From positions 25,838-89,837 of the forward strand of contig NZ_KB893651.1 of assembly GCF_000374105.1 (NCBI RefSeq): a stretch of DNA of 64,000 nt, given 5' to 3'. The stretch's first letter is position 1; each line of letters begins with the position of its first letter. Positions 39,473 to 47,452 of this stretch are shown here, piece after piece. The notes below the pieces were generated by a model that did no database searches, had not been told where the DNA came from, and worked only from the letters and a program-made list of their open reading frames with translations. The stretch comes from Kangiella aquimarina DSM 16071. Lineage in GTDB: Bacteria; Pseudomonadota; Gammaproteobacteria; Enterobacterales; Kangiellaceae. Made by a program: the position numbers and the translations under genes.

Positions 39473-39959
39473 AATCTTCATGCGGTGATGGGTAGTCAAT
39501 GTTTACTATCCAGAACAGCTTGTCACCATCCGGCAGCCTTAAACTAACTTCATCATCTATTTGTTTTTTTAACAGGGCGCGAGCCATGGGTGAATCAATG
39601 CTGATGTAATGAGGTTTATGATCAAATTCATCAGAACCCACCAGGCGATAAGTTAGCTCGTTGCCTTGCTCATCTTCAAGGATAACTTGAGCACCAAAAA
39701 ACACTTTGTCTTTTTCATGTGGAGTATGTTCAATTACTCGAATTTCAGCAGTGCGTTTTTGTAAATATCGAACTCTACGATCAATCTCGCGTAACTGTTT
39801 CTTTCGATAGATATATTCAGCATTTTCGCTTCTGTCGCCTTCAGCTGCCGCTGCATTGATAGCGCGAGTTACTTCGGGACGAAGTGTTTTCCATAAGTAA
39901 GCAAGTTCATTACGAAGGCGTACCGCGCCAGCAGCAGTTATTAAATTAGAGCGTTGCAT
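39471..39959 (-). CDS. greB: Transcription elongation factor GreB
   Basis: Binds the RNA polymerase secondary channel and stimulates transcript cleavage. 162 residues: N-terminal coiled coil with [20 protein letters not shown], where the acidic tip residues (Asp, Glu) are present, and the C-terminal FKBP-like domain with [20 protein letters not shown] and the PDG near the end. The [17 protein letters not shown] segment marks GreB rather than GreA. ATG 39959. Confidence 0.96.
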   Translation of the reverse strand: MQRSNLITAAGAVRLRNELAYLWKTLRPEVTRAINAAAAEGDRSENAEYIYRKKQLREIDRRVRYLQKRTAEIRVIEHTPHEKDKVFFGAQVILEDEQGNELTYRLVGSDEFDHKPHYISIDSPMARALLKKQIDDEVSLRLPDGDKLFWIVNIDYPSPHED

Positions 39960-39993
39960 AATTTGTTAGAGTAAGCCTAATCATTAGTGAACC

Positions 39994-40206
39994 TTAAAAT
40001 GGTTGGTCGTCTTCTTTATTTTCAGTAGCTTCTTGTAATTGTTGATCAAGGTTATCAACACGCTTCTGCATTTCCTGCTCGACCTGTTTGGCTTTATCGA
40101 GTTGCTTTTGTTTATATTCCGATAGCATTTTGTCGGACTCTTTATCCTCATTTGAGCAGGCGGTAAATGATAGCGTGATAATAATTAACAGTAACCACTT
40201 TTGCAT
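39994..40206 (-). CDS. Small predicted lipoprotein
   Basis: 70 residues. Signal peptide with lipobox FTAC, Cys17 the predicted lipidation site; the mature 53 residues are charged and Lys/Gln/Glu-rich, probably one long helix or coiled coil. AGGAGATC ribosome-binding site precedes the ATG. Ser at +2 suggests outer-membrane sorting. 34 bases upstream of greB on the same strand. Function unknown. Confidence 0.8.
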   Translation of the reverse strand: MQKWLLLIIITLSFTACSNEDKESDKMLSEYKQKQLDKAKQVEQEMQKRVDNLDQQLQEATENKEDDQPF

Positions 40207-40315
40207 AACAGATCTCCTTAATCATCAGACGAGCTTAATAATAACTTAGTTAGCGAATATAAGTCTTGTAGCTGTATGGAATTATTCTTAATTAGGGTTT
40301 TCTGAGCGCTTCTAT

Positions 40316-40321
40316 TATAAT
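40316..40321 (+). promoter_or_regulatory. Candidate -10 of the regBA-like operon
   Basis: Perfect TATAAT at 40316-40321, 28 bases before the sensor kinase ATG. The best -35, TTAGGG (40292-40297) at an 18-base spacing, is poor, so an activator may be needed. Confidence 0.4.
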
Positions 40322-40349
40322 TCACTAATATATGCTTTAAGAGAAGTCT

Positions 40350-41585
40350 ATGGCCACTTCAAGTTTTAACCAACCGATCCTGATACCGCTTAGTTGGGCA
40401 AGAGGGGTTGCCCTATTTCTGCAGGTACTCTATCTATTTTGGCTACAACAGCTGCCATCACCTGTTATCTGGGTCATTCTGTCCGCTCAGGCAGCAATCC
40501 TTTTGCATACTCTGGTAGTCAGCCGTACCAGTGTGAGTGAGCAGGCTATCTTTATTGCTCTAATATTCGATGCACTGTTGTTGATTGCTTATGTCTATCT
40601 TACCGGAGGCATCGCTAATCCACTGATTTCACTATTGTTGTTACCGGTGGCGACAGCTTCCTTAATGCTTAGACCTCGCTATGCGCTGAGCCTACTATTG
40701 ATTGCAATTGCGGGCTATAGCTTACTTATGAGCCTGGTTTCCGAGCATCAGGCTCACCAAAGCTTTAACTCACACCTTGTTGGTATGTGGTTGGTGTTTA
40801 TCGCCAGCGCTGTGTTGCTTTATTACCTGGTTGTGCGTCTGGTAGCTGCTACTCGTGCCCAGCAGCAGGAGTTGGAGCATCAGAAACAGCGGCAGCTCAG
40901 AGACGATTACTTATTAGCTCTGGGGGTATCTGCAGCAGATGCCGCACATCAGCTGAATACCCCTTTATCAAGTATGGCGGTTCTGCTCGATGATATGCCT
41001 GACAGCAGTGATAAAAAGATGATTGAGCAGCAGATTAGCCGTTGCCAGGACATTACCCGTAATATTCAGCAGCAGTTCGAACAGTTAAAGCAGCGCCAGT
41101 ATCAAACGCTTTCGGTAGGCGACCTGTTCTGTCAAGTTACTTCCAGTTTCCGGCTACTCCATCCTGAGGTCAGCCTGGAACTGGATACTCAAGCTGACAG
41201 TAGTAGCCAGTATCAGTTAAACAGCCACCTCGGCTTTATCAGTGCCTTGCTCAATATTATGGATAATGCGGCTAAGGCATCGCAGCTTAATCAACAGTCA
41301 CGTATCAGGTTGAGCTGCGAGATTGATAAGGAACATACTGGCCAGCCATCGCTTATTTTACGAGTTTTTGACTTTGGTGATGGCCTCGCTGAGCAGCAGT
41401 TAGAGAGCTATGGTTATGTGCCCAACTTTAATTCACAGCAGGGGATGGGTACAGGCAGCCTGATCTCCAGTGCCAGTATTGAATTGATGAATGGCACCAT
41501 TGAGATAGCTAATCATGCCAAAGGCGCTGTGGTAACAGTAAGCTTACCTATTCAGCTGCAGGCATCAGCGGGAAACGGGCAATAG
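40350..41585 (+). CDS. regB: RegB/PrrB-type redox sensor histidine kinase
   Basis: 411 residues with six hydrophobic segments in the first 165. The family's quinone-site motif GGxxNP is present as GGIANP (86-91). Phospho-acceptor His200 lies in the diagnostic AADAAHQLNTPLSSMAV, not in a standard PAS-HAMP context. ATP-binding boxes: MDNAAKAS (N), FDFGDGL (G1), GMGTGSL (G2). A cysteine at 232, downstream of His200 in the dimerisation helices, might match the redox Cys of Rhodobacter RegB but the spacing differs. Pairs with the next gene, three bases away. Confidence 0.9.
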   Translation: MATSSFNQPILIPLSWARGVALFLQVLYLFWLQQLPSPVIWVILSAQAAILLHTLVVSRTSVSEQAIFIALIFDALLLIAYVYLTGGIANPLISLLLLPVATASLMLRPRYALSLLLIAIAGYSLLMSLVSEHQAHQSFNSHLVGMWLVFIASAVLLYYLVVRLVAATRAQQQELEHQKQRQLRDDYLLALGVSAADAAHQLNTPLSSMAVLLDDMPDSSDKKMIEQQISRCQDITRNIQQQFEQLKQRQYQTLSVGDLFCQVTSSFRLLHPEVSLELDTQADSSSQYQLNSHLGFISALLNIMDNAAKASQLNQQSRIRLSCEIDKEHTGQPSLILRVFDFGDGLAEQQLESYGYVPNFNSQQGMGTGSLISSASIELMNGTIEIANHAKGAVVTVSLPIQLQASAGNGQ

Positions 41586-41588
41586 ATT

Positions 41589-42164
41589 ATGACTAGTCAT
41601 CTGCTATTGATTGAGGACGATGCTGTGTTTGCCCAAGTGTTGCAAAACTCTCTGCAAAAGCGAGGCATAAACTGCACGCATGTCAGTACCCTTGAGCAGG
41701 CATCAGCAGCAGAACTTCCTGGTGATTTTGATGCCATAGTGCTCGATTTGTACCTCGACGGCGAGTCAGGCCTAAGCATTTTGCCACAACTTAGGCAGCG
41801 CTATCCTAAAGCCAGTATTCTGGTGCTAACCGGCTACGCGAGCATAGCAACTACAGTACAGGCGATGAAACTGGGTGCAGATAATTACCTGCCAAAGCCT
41901 GCCAATGCCACCCAGATCCTCAGTGCTCTGCATCAAGACCATGCCATTGCCGAATCCTCCCTTAACTCTAATGAACCATTATCAAAAGATTCTAACGAGA
42001 CAGAAACTGAACAGGATGTGTTGTCCGTAGAACGGTTACAGTGGGAACATATTCAGTCAGTTCTCGCTCACCATCAGGGTAATATTTCAGCAACTGCCAG
42101 AGCATTAGGTATGCACAGAAGGACACTACAGAGGAAATTATCAAAAAAACCCAAAAATAAATAG
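41589..42164 (+). CDS. regA: RegA/PrrA/ActR-type response regulator
   Basis: 191 residues. Receiver domain with Asp10, Asp11, phospho-acceptor Asp53 in AIVLDLYLDGESG, and Lys in NYLPKPAN. A Ser/Asn/Glu linker follows (about 118-145), then the small Fis-type helix-turn-helix GNISATARALGMHRRTLQRK that defines the RegA group. Members control respiration and redox genes; which genes it controls here cannot be read. Confidence 0.92.
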   Translation: MTSHLLLIEDDAVFAQVLQNSLQKRGINCTHVSTLEQASAAELPGDFDAIVLDLYLDGESGLSILPQLRQRYPKASILVLTGYASIATTVQAMKLGADNYLPKPANATQILSALHQDHAIAESSLNSNEPLSKDSNETETEQDVLSVERLQWEHIQSVLAHHQGNISATARALGMHRRTLQRKLSKKPKNK

Positions 42165-42172
42165 GAATGCTG

Positions 42173-42202
42173 TTGATAACCATTCTCATTTAGATTTATA
42201 AT
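42173..42202 (+). promoter_or_regulatory. Promoter of the TonB-dependent receptor
   Basis: TTGATA (42173-42178), 18-base spacer, perfect TATAAT (42197-42202). A Fur-box-like 19-mer (42175-42193) overlaps the -35 and spacer. Confidence 0.75.
42175..42193. promoter_or_regulatory. Candidate Fur box
   Basis: GATAACCATTCTCATTTAG matches 12 of 19 positions of the classical GATAATGATAATCATTATC. Position over the promoter fits repression by Fur with iron and derepression under iron limitation. Confidence 0.65.
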
Positions 42203-42243
42203 GCCCGGGTTGTTCACTTACAAACACAATACAGGGTATGACA

Positions 42244-44466
42244 ATGCGACCTCGTTTCACAATTTGCGCGCTAGCAGTCGCCATGACTGCAGCACTTTCA
42301 GCTCCACAATCCGCCTTGGCTGATGACGTTAAGAAAGGCGACGAAGTTCAAACAATCAAAATTATTGGTGATAACAATGCAGCTCAGAAGGTACCGGGCT
42401 CTGCACATGTTGTTTCTGAGACTGAACTGGAAGAGTTCAAATACACTGACGTTAATCGTGCACTACAGCAGATCCCAGGTGTTTACATTCAACTGGAAGA
42501 CGGCTTAGGCTTACGTCCAAACATCGGCATTCGTGGAACGGGTACAGGTCGCTCAGGCCGCATTACTCTAATGGAAGATGGTGTTTTGATTGCACCAGCC
42601 CCATATTCAGCTTCTTCAGCATATTATTTCCCAACCTTTGACCGCATCACAGGCATTGAAGTACTTAAAGGCCCAGCCGCCATTAAATACGGCCCATTCA
42701 CTGTGGGTGGTGCCGTTAACCTGATTTCACGTCAGATTCCAGTTGATGCCCAGGGGCAGTTAAAACTGGAGCTTGGTGAAAATAATGAGCGTCGTGCTTA
42801 CGCATATTATGGTGATAGTAGCGATAACTTTGGTTACCTGATAGAAGCCAACAAGCATGTCACAGACGGCTTTAAAATGATTGACCGTCATGGCGATGAA
42901 ACTGGCTTCGATAAAGATGATTACGTCGCTAAATTTCGCTTCAACTCAGATTATTCAGCCGATGTTTACCAACAACTTGATATTAAAATCCAACATTCAA
43001 CGGAAGATTCAGATCAATCATACCTTGGCCTGACTGATGCTGACTTTGCGGCTGATCCATACCGCATGTATGGCGTTTCAGCGCTGGATACCTTCGCAGG
43101 TGAGCATGATCAGTATGTTCTAAGTTATTATGCTGATTTAACCGATAGCTTTGACTTGCGTGTGACTGCTTATCGTAATGAAACAGCTCGTAACTGGTAC
43201 AAGACTGGTGCTTTCATTATGGAAGACCCATTAAATCCTGGCACGACAACTCGTTATAGCTGGTCAAGCATTATCAATACCATAAATTCTGGCGGTACTA
43301 ATGCAGCTTACTTCCAGTCGATTCTTGATGGTGTAGATGCGCCTAATGATCGAATTGAAATCACTGACAACAATCGTAATTACCTGAGTGAAGGTATTCA
43401 GGCAAGCTTCGAGTGGGATTTCACGGTCGGCGAAGCTCAGCATGATCTACAGTTAGGCTTGCGTGTTCATGAAGATGAAGAAGATCGTTTCCAGCGTAAC
43501 AGTTACTTCATTCAGCAGGGTGGCACTTTGGTTTTTGATCAGGCTGATGCCTGGGGAACTGCTGGAAACCGTGTATCTTCAGCGGAAGCCAACTCTTACT
43601 ACCTGGTAGACACCATTACTTATGGTGACTGGATCTTTACACCGGGTGTGCGTTATGAAGATGTTGATTTAAAGCGTGAAGACTGGGCAAATGCAACCGA
43701 TCGCAGTGCTGCACCAAGTGTTCGCACAAACAGTGCTTCAGAAGTTCTACCTGGCTTTGGTGCCTTGTGGTTATTAAGCGATAACACCAGTTTATTGTTT
43801 GGTGTGAATAAAGGTTTCGCACCTCCTGGAAACAGCTCAACTGACAAGCCAGAAGAAAGCTGGAATTATGAAATGGGTGTGCGTTTTGCTGGTGAAAGCT
43901 ATAACAGTGAATTAATTGCTTTCTATAGTGATTATGACAACCTGTTGGGCGAATGTACCTTATCAAATAGTGGTTGTAGCATTGATGAAATTGGTGATCG
44001 ATTCAATGGTGGTGCTGCCGAAGTTAAAGGTATTGAACTGCGTGTTGTCGGCGAGTTTACAGAAAACTGGCTGGGTAGCTTCAGCTATACTTATACTGAC
44101 ACAGAATTTGCTTCAAACTTTGACAGTAATGTCTGGGGTCCCGTAGAAACTGGTCAGCCTATTCCATACATCCCTGAAAATCAGATGCAATTGTCTGTGG
44201 GATATGACAATTCAGTGTGGAATATTTTCACAAACCTGAACTATGTGGATGGAACATGTACCAAGCCAGCATGTGGCGCTTTCCAGCAAACGGAAGATCG
44301 CTTAATTGTGGATTTAGCATCTGAGTTTGATATCAACGAAAGTACCAGCATTTATGCAACGATTGATAATCTGTTTGATGACGATTCAATCGTTGCTCGC
44401 GAGCCATATGGTGCCCGTCCGGATAAACCAAGAACGGCACGAGTTGGTGTGAAATTTAACTTCTAG
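42244..44466 (+). CDS. TonB-dependent outer-membrane receptor (FecA/siderophore type)
   Basis: 740 residues from ATG 42244, which suits the AGGGT ribosome-binding site; ATG 42238 lies too close to it. Signal peptide ends SALA. TonB-box candidate EVQTIKII, then plug domain (ETELEEFKYTDVNRALQQIP, NIGIRGTGTGRSGRITLMED, and KGPAAIKYGPFTVGGAVNLI) and a 22-strand barrel ending RTARVGVKFNF with terminal Phe. Iron-siderophore or iron-citrate uptake is likely from the Fur-type promoter; the ligand is unknown. No TonB/ExbBD or FecIR genes adjacent. Confidence 0.9.
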   Translation: MRPRFTICALAVAMTAALSAPQSALADDVKKGDEVQTIKIIGDNNAAQKVPGSAHVVSETELEEFKYTDVNRALQQIPGVYIQLEDGLGLRPNIGIRGTGTGRSGRITLMEDGVLIAPAPYSASSAYYFPTFDRITGIEVLKGPAAIKYGPFTVGGAVNLISRQIPVDAQGQLKLELGENNERRAYAYYGDSSDNFGYLIEANKHVTDGFKMIDRHGDETGFDKDDYVAKFRFNSDYSADVYQQLDIKIQHSTEDSDQSYLGLTDADFAADPYRMYGVSALDTFAGEHDQYVLSYYADLTDSFDLRVTAYRNETARNWYKTGAFIMEDPLNPGTTTRYSWSSIINTINSGGTNAAYFQSILDGVDAPNDRIEITDNNRNYLSEGIQASFEWDFTVGEAQHDLQLGLRVHEDEEDRFQRNSYFIQQGGTLVFDQADAWGTAGNRVSSAEANSYYLVDTITYGDWIFTPGVRYEDVDLKREDWANATDRSAAPSVRTNSASEVLPGFGALWLLSDNTSLLFGVNKGFAPPGNSSTDKPEESWNYEMGVRFAGESYNSELIAFYSDYDNLLGECTLSNSGCSIDEIGDRFNGGAAEVKGIELRVVGEFTENWLGSFSYTYTDTEFASNFDSNVWGPVETGQPIPYIPENQMQLSVGYDNSVWNIFTNLNYVDGTCTKPACGAFQQTEDRLIVDLASEFDINESTSIYATIDNLFDDDSIVAREPYGARPDKPRTARVGVKFNF

Positions 44467-44530
44467 GCGCTCACTGCTTTAGCTATAGGAAGTTGAAGTT
44501 AATAATAACAATGATGTTAGTCTCTCCCTG

Positions 44531-44566
44531 GGCTCACACTTAACTTGAGAGTGGTTAAATTGAGCC
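44531..44566 (+). other. Stem-loop between receptor gene and its terminator
   Basis: GGCTCA (44531-44536) with TGAGCC (44561-44566), and inside it TTAAC (44540-44544) with GTTAA (54-58 of the 445xx block). It has no T-run and precedes the proper terminator; possibly an mRNA 3'-end structure. Confidence 0.5.
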
Positions 44567-44575
44567 AAATGATAC

Positions 44576-44600
44576 AAGCCCGCTTCGGCGGGCTTTTTTT
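44576..44600 (+). terminator. Rho-independent terminator of the receptor gene
   Basis: AAGCCCGC (44576-44583), TTCG loop, GCGGGCTT, then a T-run to 44600. Confidence 0.93.
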
Positions 44601-44675
44601 ATGCCCCGGCTTTTTATGAAAAGAATAAACTGGGTTATGATAGTTTGTAGATGAAAACATTAAATGGCATCTATT

Positions 44676-45251
44676 ATGGCTCTATCGAAACCAAACAAGC
44701 GTAAACCGATTCATTACCGGAATATTCAATGCAACGGCTATCTTAGAGAAGATGGTTTATGGGATATTGAGGCCCATCTGACCGATGATAAAGGTTATCC
44801 ATTTCCAACTCTGCAAAGAGGCGTTCTTCAGCCCGGCGAACTGGTGCACGAATTATGGCTGCGATTGACGCTTGATAATCATTTAGTGATTCAGGATGTT
44901 GAGGCGTCTATGCCGATTACACCATTCAGTATTTGCTCACAGATTGAAGATAACTATAAGCGTCTAATAGGTTTGCAGATTGGACGCGGCTGGATGCAGA
45001 AAGCTAAGGATTTGGTGGGAGGTGTTGAAGGGTGCTCTCACCTGATAGAATTACTAAGACCCATGGCGACCACTGCAATTCAGACGATTTATCCATATCT
45101 TAACTTTTCGGATGATGGTCGTTTTCCAATCAGCAATAACGTATTGAATTCCTGTCATAGTTTTTCAGACACGAATGAAATAATTCAGCAGTTCTGGCCA
45201 GAAAAATATCGTGGGCAAGCAGTTGAAGTAAAAGAGGTAACAGATGAGTAG
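44676..45251 (+). CDS. DUF2889 family protein
   Basis: 191 residues from ATG 44676; the family usually starts with a short basic leader as in MALSKPNKRKPIHYRN. An in-frame ATG at 44664 is an alternative. GYLREDGLWDIEAHLTDDKG and the later GLQIGRGWMQKAKDLVGG, GCSHLIELLRPMATTA are the DUF2889 pattern. Function unknown. The last bases overlap the next gene by eight. Confidence 0.85.
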   Translation: MALSKPNKRKPIHYRNIQCNGYLREDGLWDIEAHLTDDKGYPFPTLQRGVLQPGELVHELWLRLTLDNHLVIQDVEASMPITPFSICSQIEDNYKRLIGLQIGRGWMQKAKDLVGGVEGCSHLIELLRPMATTAIQTIYPYLNFSDDGRFPISNNVLNSCHSFSDTNEIIQQFWPEKYRGQAVEVKEVTDE

Positions 45252-45582
45252 TATTAACTGGCTAGCAAAGTACATCGAAATCTTTGATCGAATTGAAGAA
45301 CATATGGTCGAACTGGAGTTATGGTCAGAATCACATCCAGGCCACCATAAATTGCAAAGCAGCATGCCATTCTGCGTTGATACTTTGCAATTGGAAGAGT
45401 GGATACAGTTTGTGTTTCTACCAAAAATGCGTGAGTATGTAGAGGAAGATCGGCTGCCGCCGGGGCCAGCACAAATCACTCCCATGGCTGAGGAAGTTTA
45501 TAAAAATCAACCTGAGCTGAAGTCACTGATTGAATTACTCAGAAAGTTTGACGAAATTTCCCACTTGAGCCATCTGCATTAA
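45244..45582 (+). CDS. yqcC: YqcC family protein
   Basis: 112 residues, helical. The pattern ELELWSESHPGHHKLQSSMP followed by FCVDTLQLEEWIQFVFLPKM matches the YqcC/DUF446 family of small cytosolic proteins of unknown function. ATG 45244 overlaps the preceding gene's end by eight bases, so co-translated with the DUF2889 protein. Confidence 0.9.
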   Translation: MSSINWLAKYIEIFDRIEEHMVELELWSESHPGHHKLQSSMPFCVDTLQLEEWIQFVFLPKMREYVEEDRLPPGPAQITPMAEEVYKNQPELKSLIELLRKFDEISHLSHLH

Positions 45583-45595
45583 CAGAAGGTATATC

Positions 45596-45967
45596 ATGAT
45601 CAGCGACAAAAAAATTGCACACTTTAAAAGTGAGTTGTTACAGATCGAACAGGAACTGATGGATGTTCTTGGCTTAGCTGAAGAGGTCAATGAAAAAGTT
45701 GAACTCGATCAGGCGCGCTTTGGCCGAGTATCGCGAGGTACAGCCTTGATGGATCAGGCGATGTCTGAAGCTGGTGTGGAGCGTGATAAGCAACGACTGG
45801 TTGCGGTAAGAAAAGCACTTAAGAGAATCAAAGACCAGCAATATGGATTCTGTCTTGAGTGTGATGAACCTATTAGCGAAAAACGACTTGAAGTGGCTCC
45901 TGAAACAGAGCTTTGCCTTGATTGTCAGTCATTCAAAGAAGAGCAACTGCGTCACTCTGAATCATAA
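45596..45967 (+). CDS. DksA/TraR-type C4 zinc-finger protein
   Basis: 123 residues. A coiled coil (about 6-78) with a tip containing LDQARFGRVSRG precedes a C4 zinc finger: Cys86, Cys89, Cys107, Cys110 in FCLECDEPIS...LCLDC. The family inserts into the RNA polymerase secondary channel; the tip lacks an obvious DxxDxA motif of DksA, so a DksA-like ppGpp role should not be assumed. Probably co-transcribed with the preceding yqcC-like gene. Confidence 0.88.
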   Translation: MISDKKIAHFKSELLQIEQELMDVLGLAEEVNEKVELDQARFGRVSRGTALMDQAMSEAGVERDKQRLVAVRKALKRIKDQQYGFCLECDEPISEKRLEVAPETELCLDCQSFKEEQLRHSES

Positions 45968-45991
45968 CACCATTAAGTCATTGATATTCCA

Positions 45992-46399
45992 CTAGCGAAA
46001 AAACTCTTCAGCAGATATGTCTCCAGCAGCAGAAGAAGGGGGAGACCAGATACACTTTGCATCCACTTTACCCTTAATAAATCGTACCCCTTCTTTTTTT
46101 AATCGCTGCTGTTGTTCTGCATAATAAGGGCTATCAGCATTAAACGCGATGCGACCATCAGAACCAATCACTCTATACCAGGGAAGCTTTAGATCGCTAT
46201 GAGCGAGGCCCAAAGCTTTGCTCACATGGCGTGCATGGCGAGGAAAGCCAGCAAGTTTGGCAATTCGACCGTAACTGCTGACTTTGCCATAAGGTATCTG
46301 TTTTACCCAGTAGTACACCTGTTGTCTAAAGTGTTGCATTCTGTCGAGAGAAGCCGAAGCTTTGCTCTGATCACTGTTCCGATTGGAATTGTCAGACAT
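45992..46399 (-). CDS. atl: Alkyltransferase-like protein (Atl/YbaZ)
   Basis: 135 residues from ATG 46399; Met21 (46339) is a possible shorter start giving the common family length of about 115. The MGMT DNA-binding fold is visible in YGKVSSYGRIAKLAGFPRHA. Where MGMT has PCHRV, this protein has PWYRVI with Trp74 in place of the reactive cysteine, so it binds O6-alkylguanine without transferring the alkyl group and directs it to nucleotide-excision repair (established for Atl proteins). Confidence 0.92.
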   Translation of the reverse strand: MSDNSNRNSDQSKASASLDRMQHFRQQVYYWVKQIPYGKVSSYGRIAKLAGFPRHARHVSKALGLAHSDLKLPWYRVIGSDGRIAFNADSPYYAEQQQRLKKEGVRFIKGKVDAKCIWSPPSSAAGDISAEEFFR

Positions 46400-46450
46400 T
46401 TCAATACCTTGATCCTGGTCAGGAGATGAGTGTAATCCGCTAAAAGTGGT

Positions 46451-46479
46451 TTGATTATATCGATTTACCGGAATATAGT
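46451..46479 (+). promoter_or_regulatory. Sigma-70 promoter of the DUF937 gene
   Basis: TTGATT (46451-46456), 17-base spacer, TATAGT (46474-46479); good match upstream of an ideal ribosome-binding site (AAGGAGG, 46515-46521). Confidence 0.65.
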
Positions 46480-46526
46480 GGAAATTATTGGGTACAGATG
46501 TCTCAAAGTAAATGAAGGAGGCGGCA

Positions 46527-47072
46527 ATGGTTACATTGATGGATTTAATTTTTGGTAATGATGAAAAGCCTATGGATCAAAGGCCATTGCAGGAAATCGG
46601 TGTGCAATATAGTCTGCACCAGGATCAATTGCACCGCGTGATGGAGTTATATTTGGATGCCATGCTGCAAGGTTTACAGGAAAATGTTCGCTATGGTGGT
46701 CTCGATGCTTTAATGGATGCTCTGGCTCGCAATAAGAGCGAAGAATTCCTGAAGTACCCACATCAAATCATAGAATCAAAAGCTATCGATAACGGCAACT
46801 ATATTCTGGGACATATTCTTAAAGAAAAAGATGTTAGCCGGGATCTGGCTACCAGTGTTTCCAGAAGAACCGGTATTGAGCAGGACACTCTGGAAATTGT
46901 TTTACCGATAACGGCAACCTTACTTATGGGACGTTTAGGTTTGTATATTGATGATGTCGAAAGTAGCCAGCAGCACGATACCTTGCTCGACATATTGCAA
47001 ATTGAGGAAGGCACCAGCTTGCGAGAAATGATTCTGCAAAAGCAAAAAGAATTGTACGAAGCCGGGCACTAG
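46527..47072 (+). CDS. DUF937-type cytosolic protein
   Basis: 181 residues from ATG 46527, five bases after a perfect AAGGAGG. Helical, with QLHRVMELYLDAMLQGLQEN and ILPITATLLMGRLG-like VLPITATLLMGRLG, in the style of DUF937. A glutamine-rich N-terminus and no signal peptide. Function unknown. It is monocistronic, followed by a 380-base intergenic region. Confidence 0.65.
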   Translation: MVTLMDLIFGNDEKPMDQRPLQEIGVQYSLHQDQLHRVMELYLDAMLQGLQENVRYGGLDALMDALARNKSEEFLKYPHQIIESKAIDNGNYILGHILKEKDVSRDLATSVSRRTGIEQDTLEIVLPITATLLMGRLGLYIDDVESSQQHDTLLDILQIEEGTSLREMILQKQKELYEAGH

Positions 47073-47099
47073 CTAAGTAGTATAATTCTTACTTTGAAA

Positions 47100-47115
47100 T
47101 TCCCAAATTTGGGAA
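47100..47115. repeat. 16-bp perfect palindrome
   Basis: TTCCCAAATTTGGGAA. No loop or T-run, so a protein-binding site is more plausible than a terminator. It is 28 bases after the DUF937 gene and about 240 bases before the sigma-54 promoter. Confidence 0.7.
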
Positions 47116-47184
47116 ATACTAACCTCTTGTCTGTATTGGTTTTTTTCTATAAAAGTAACACTATTTGTTTATTGTCAGTAAAAA

Positions 47185-47204
47185 CTGTATCACAATCGGA
47201 ACAG
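47185..47204. promoter_or_regulatory. Candidate upstream activating site 1
   Basis: CTGTATCACAATCGGAACAG: imperfect dyad CTGTNNC-N6-GNAACAG. Same architecture as the second site at 47,260. About 160 bp upstream of the -24 element. Confidence 0.6.
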
Positions 47205-47259
47205 CTCAAATTCTTTCAACTCACTGATAAATAATAGGTTTCATAATTTGTACAGAATG

Positions 47260-47279
47260 CTGTTCCATGTTTGAAACAG
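47260..47279. promoter_or_regulatory. Candidate upstream activating site 2
   Basis: CTGTTCCATGTTTGAAACAG: CTGTNNC-N6-GNAACAG dyad, arms pair with one mismatch. Centre is 75 bp from that of site 1, near seven helical turns, and about 85 bp upstream of the -24 GG. Position is typical of enhancer-binding-protein sites. Confidence 0.65.
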
Positions 47280-47353
47280 ATACCCTCAATAAGTCATCTT
47301 CAATCTCCCGATAAAACCACTCTTTTCTTTAGTTAATAAGCAGTTATCTGACT

Positions 47354-47370
47354 TGGCACGCTCCTTGCTT
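47354..47370 (+). promoter_or_regulatory. Sigma-54 promoter (-24/-12)
   Basis: TGGCACGCTCCTTGCTT: the -24 GG at 47355-47356 and -12 GC at 47367-47368, an essentially consensus match to TGGCACG-N4-TTGCW. Predicted start near 47380, 73 bases before the ATG of the secreted-protein gene. Confidence 0.85.
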
Positions 47371-47385
47371 GTATTACTAGTGTCT

Positions 47386-47420
47386 GACCTGGAATCGACA
47401 GTGTCGACTACTGGAAGGTC
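47386..47420 (+). other. 5'-leader hairpin of the sigma-54 transcript
   Basis: GACCT (47386-47390) pairs with AGGTC (47416-47420); inside, TCGAC (47395-47399) with GTCGA (47403-47407) forms a second short stem. GGAA occurs in both arms, and the ribosome-binding site AAGGAGGA (47439-47446) lies outside. May modulate translation or mRNA stability. Confidence 0.5.
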
Positions 47421-47452
47421 GGTATTCATAGAATCAAAAAGGAGGATTTACT

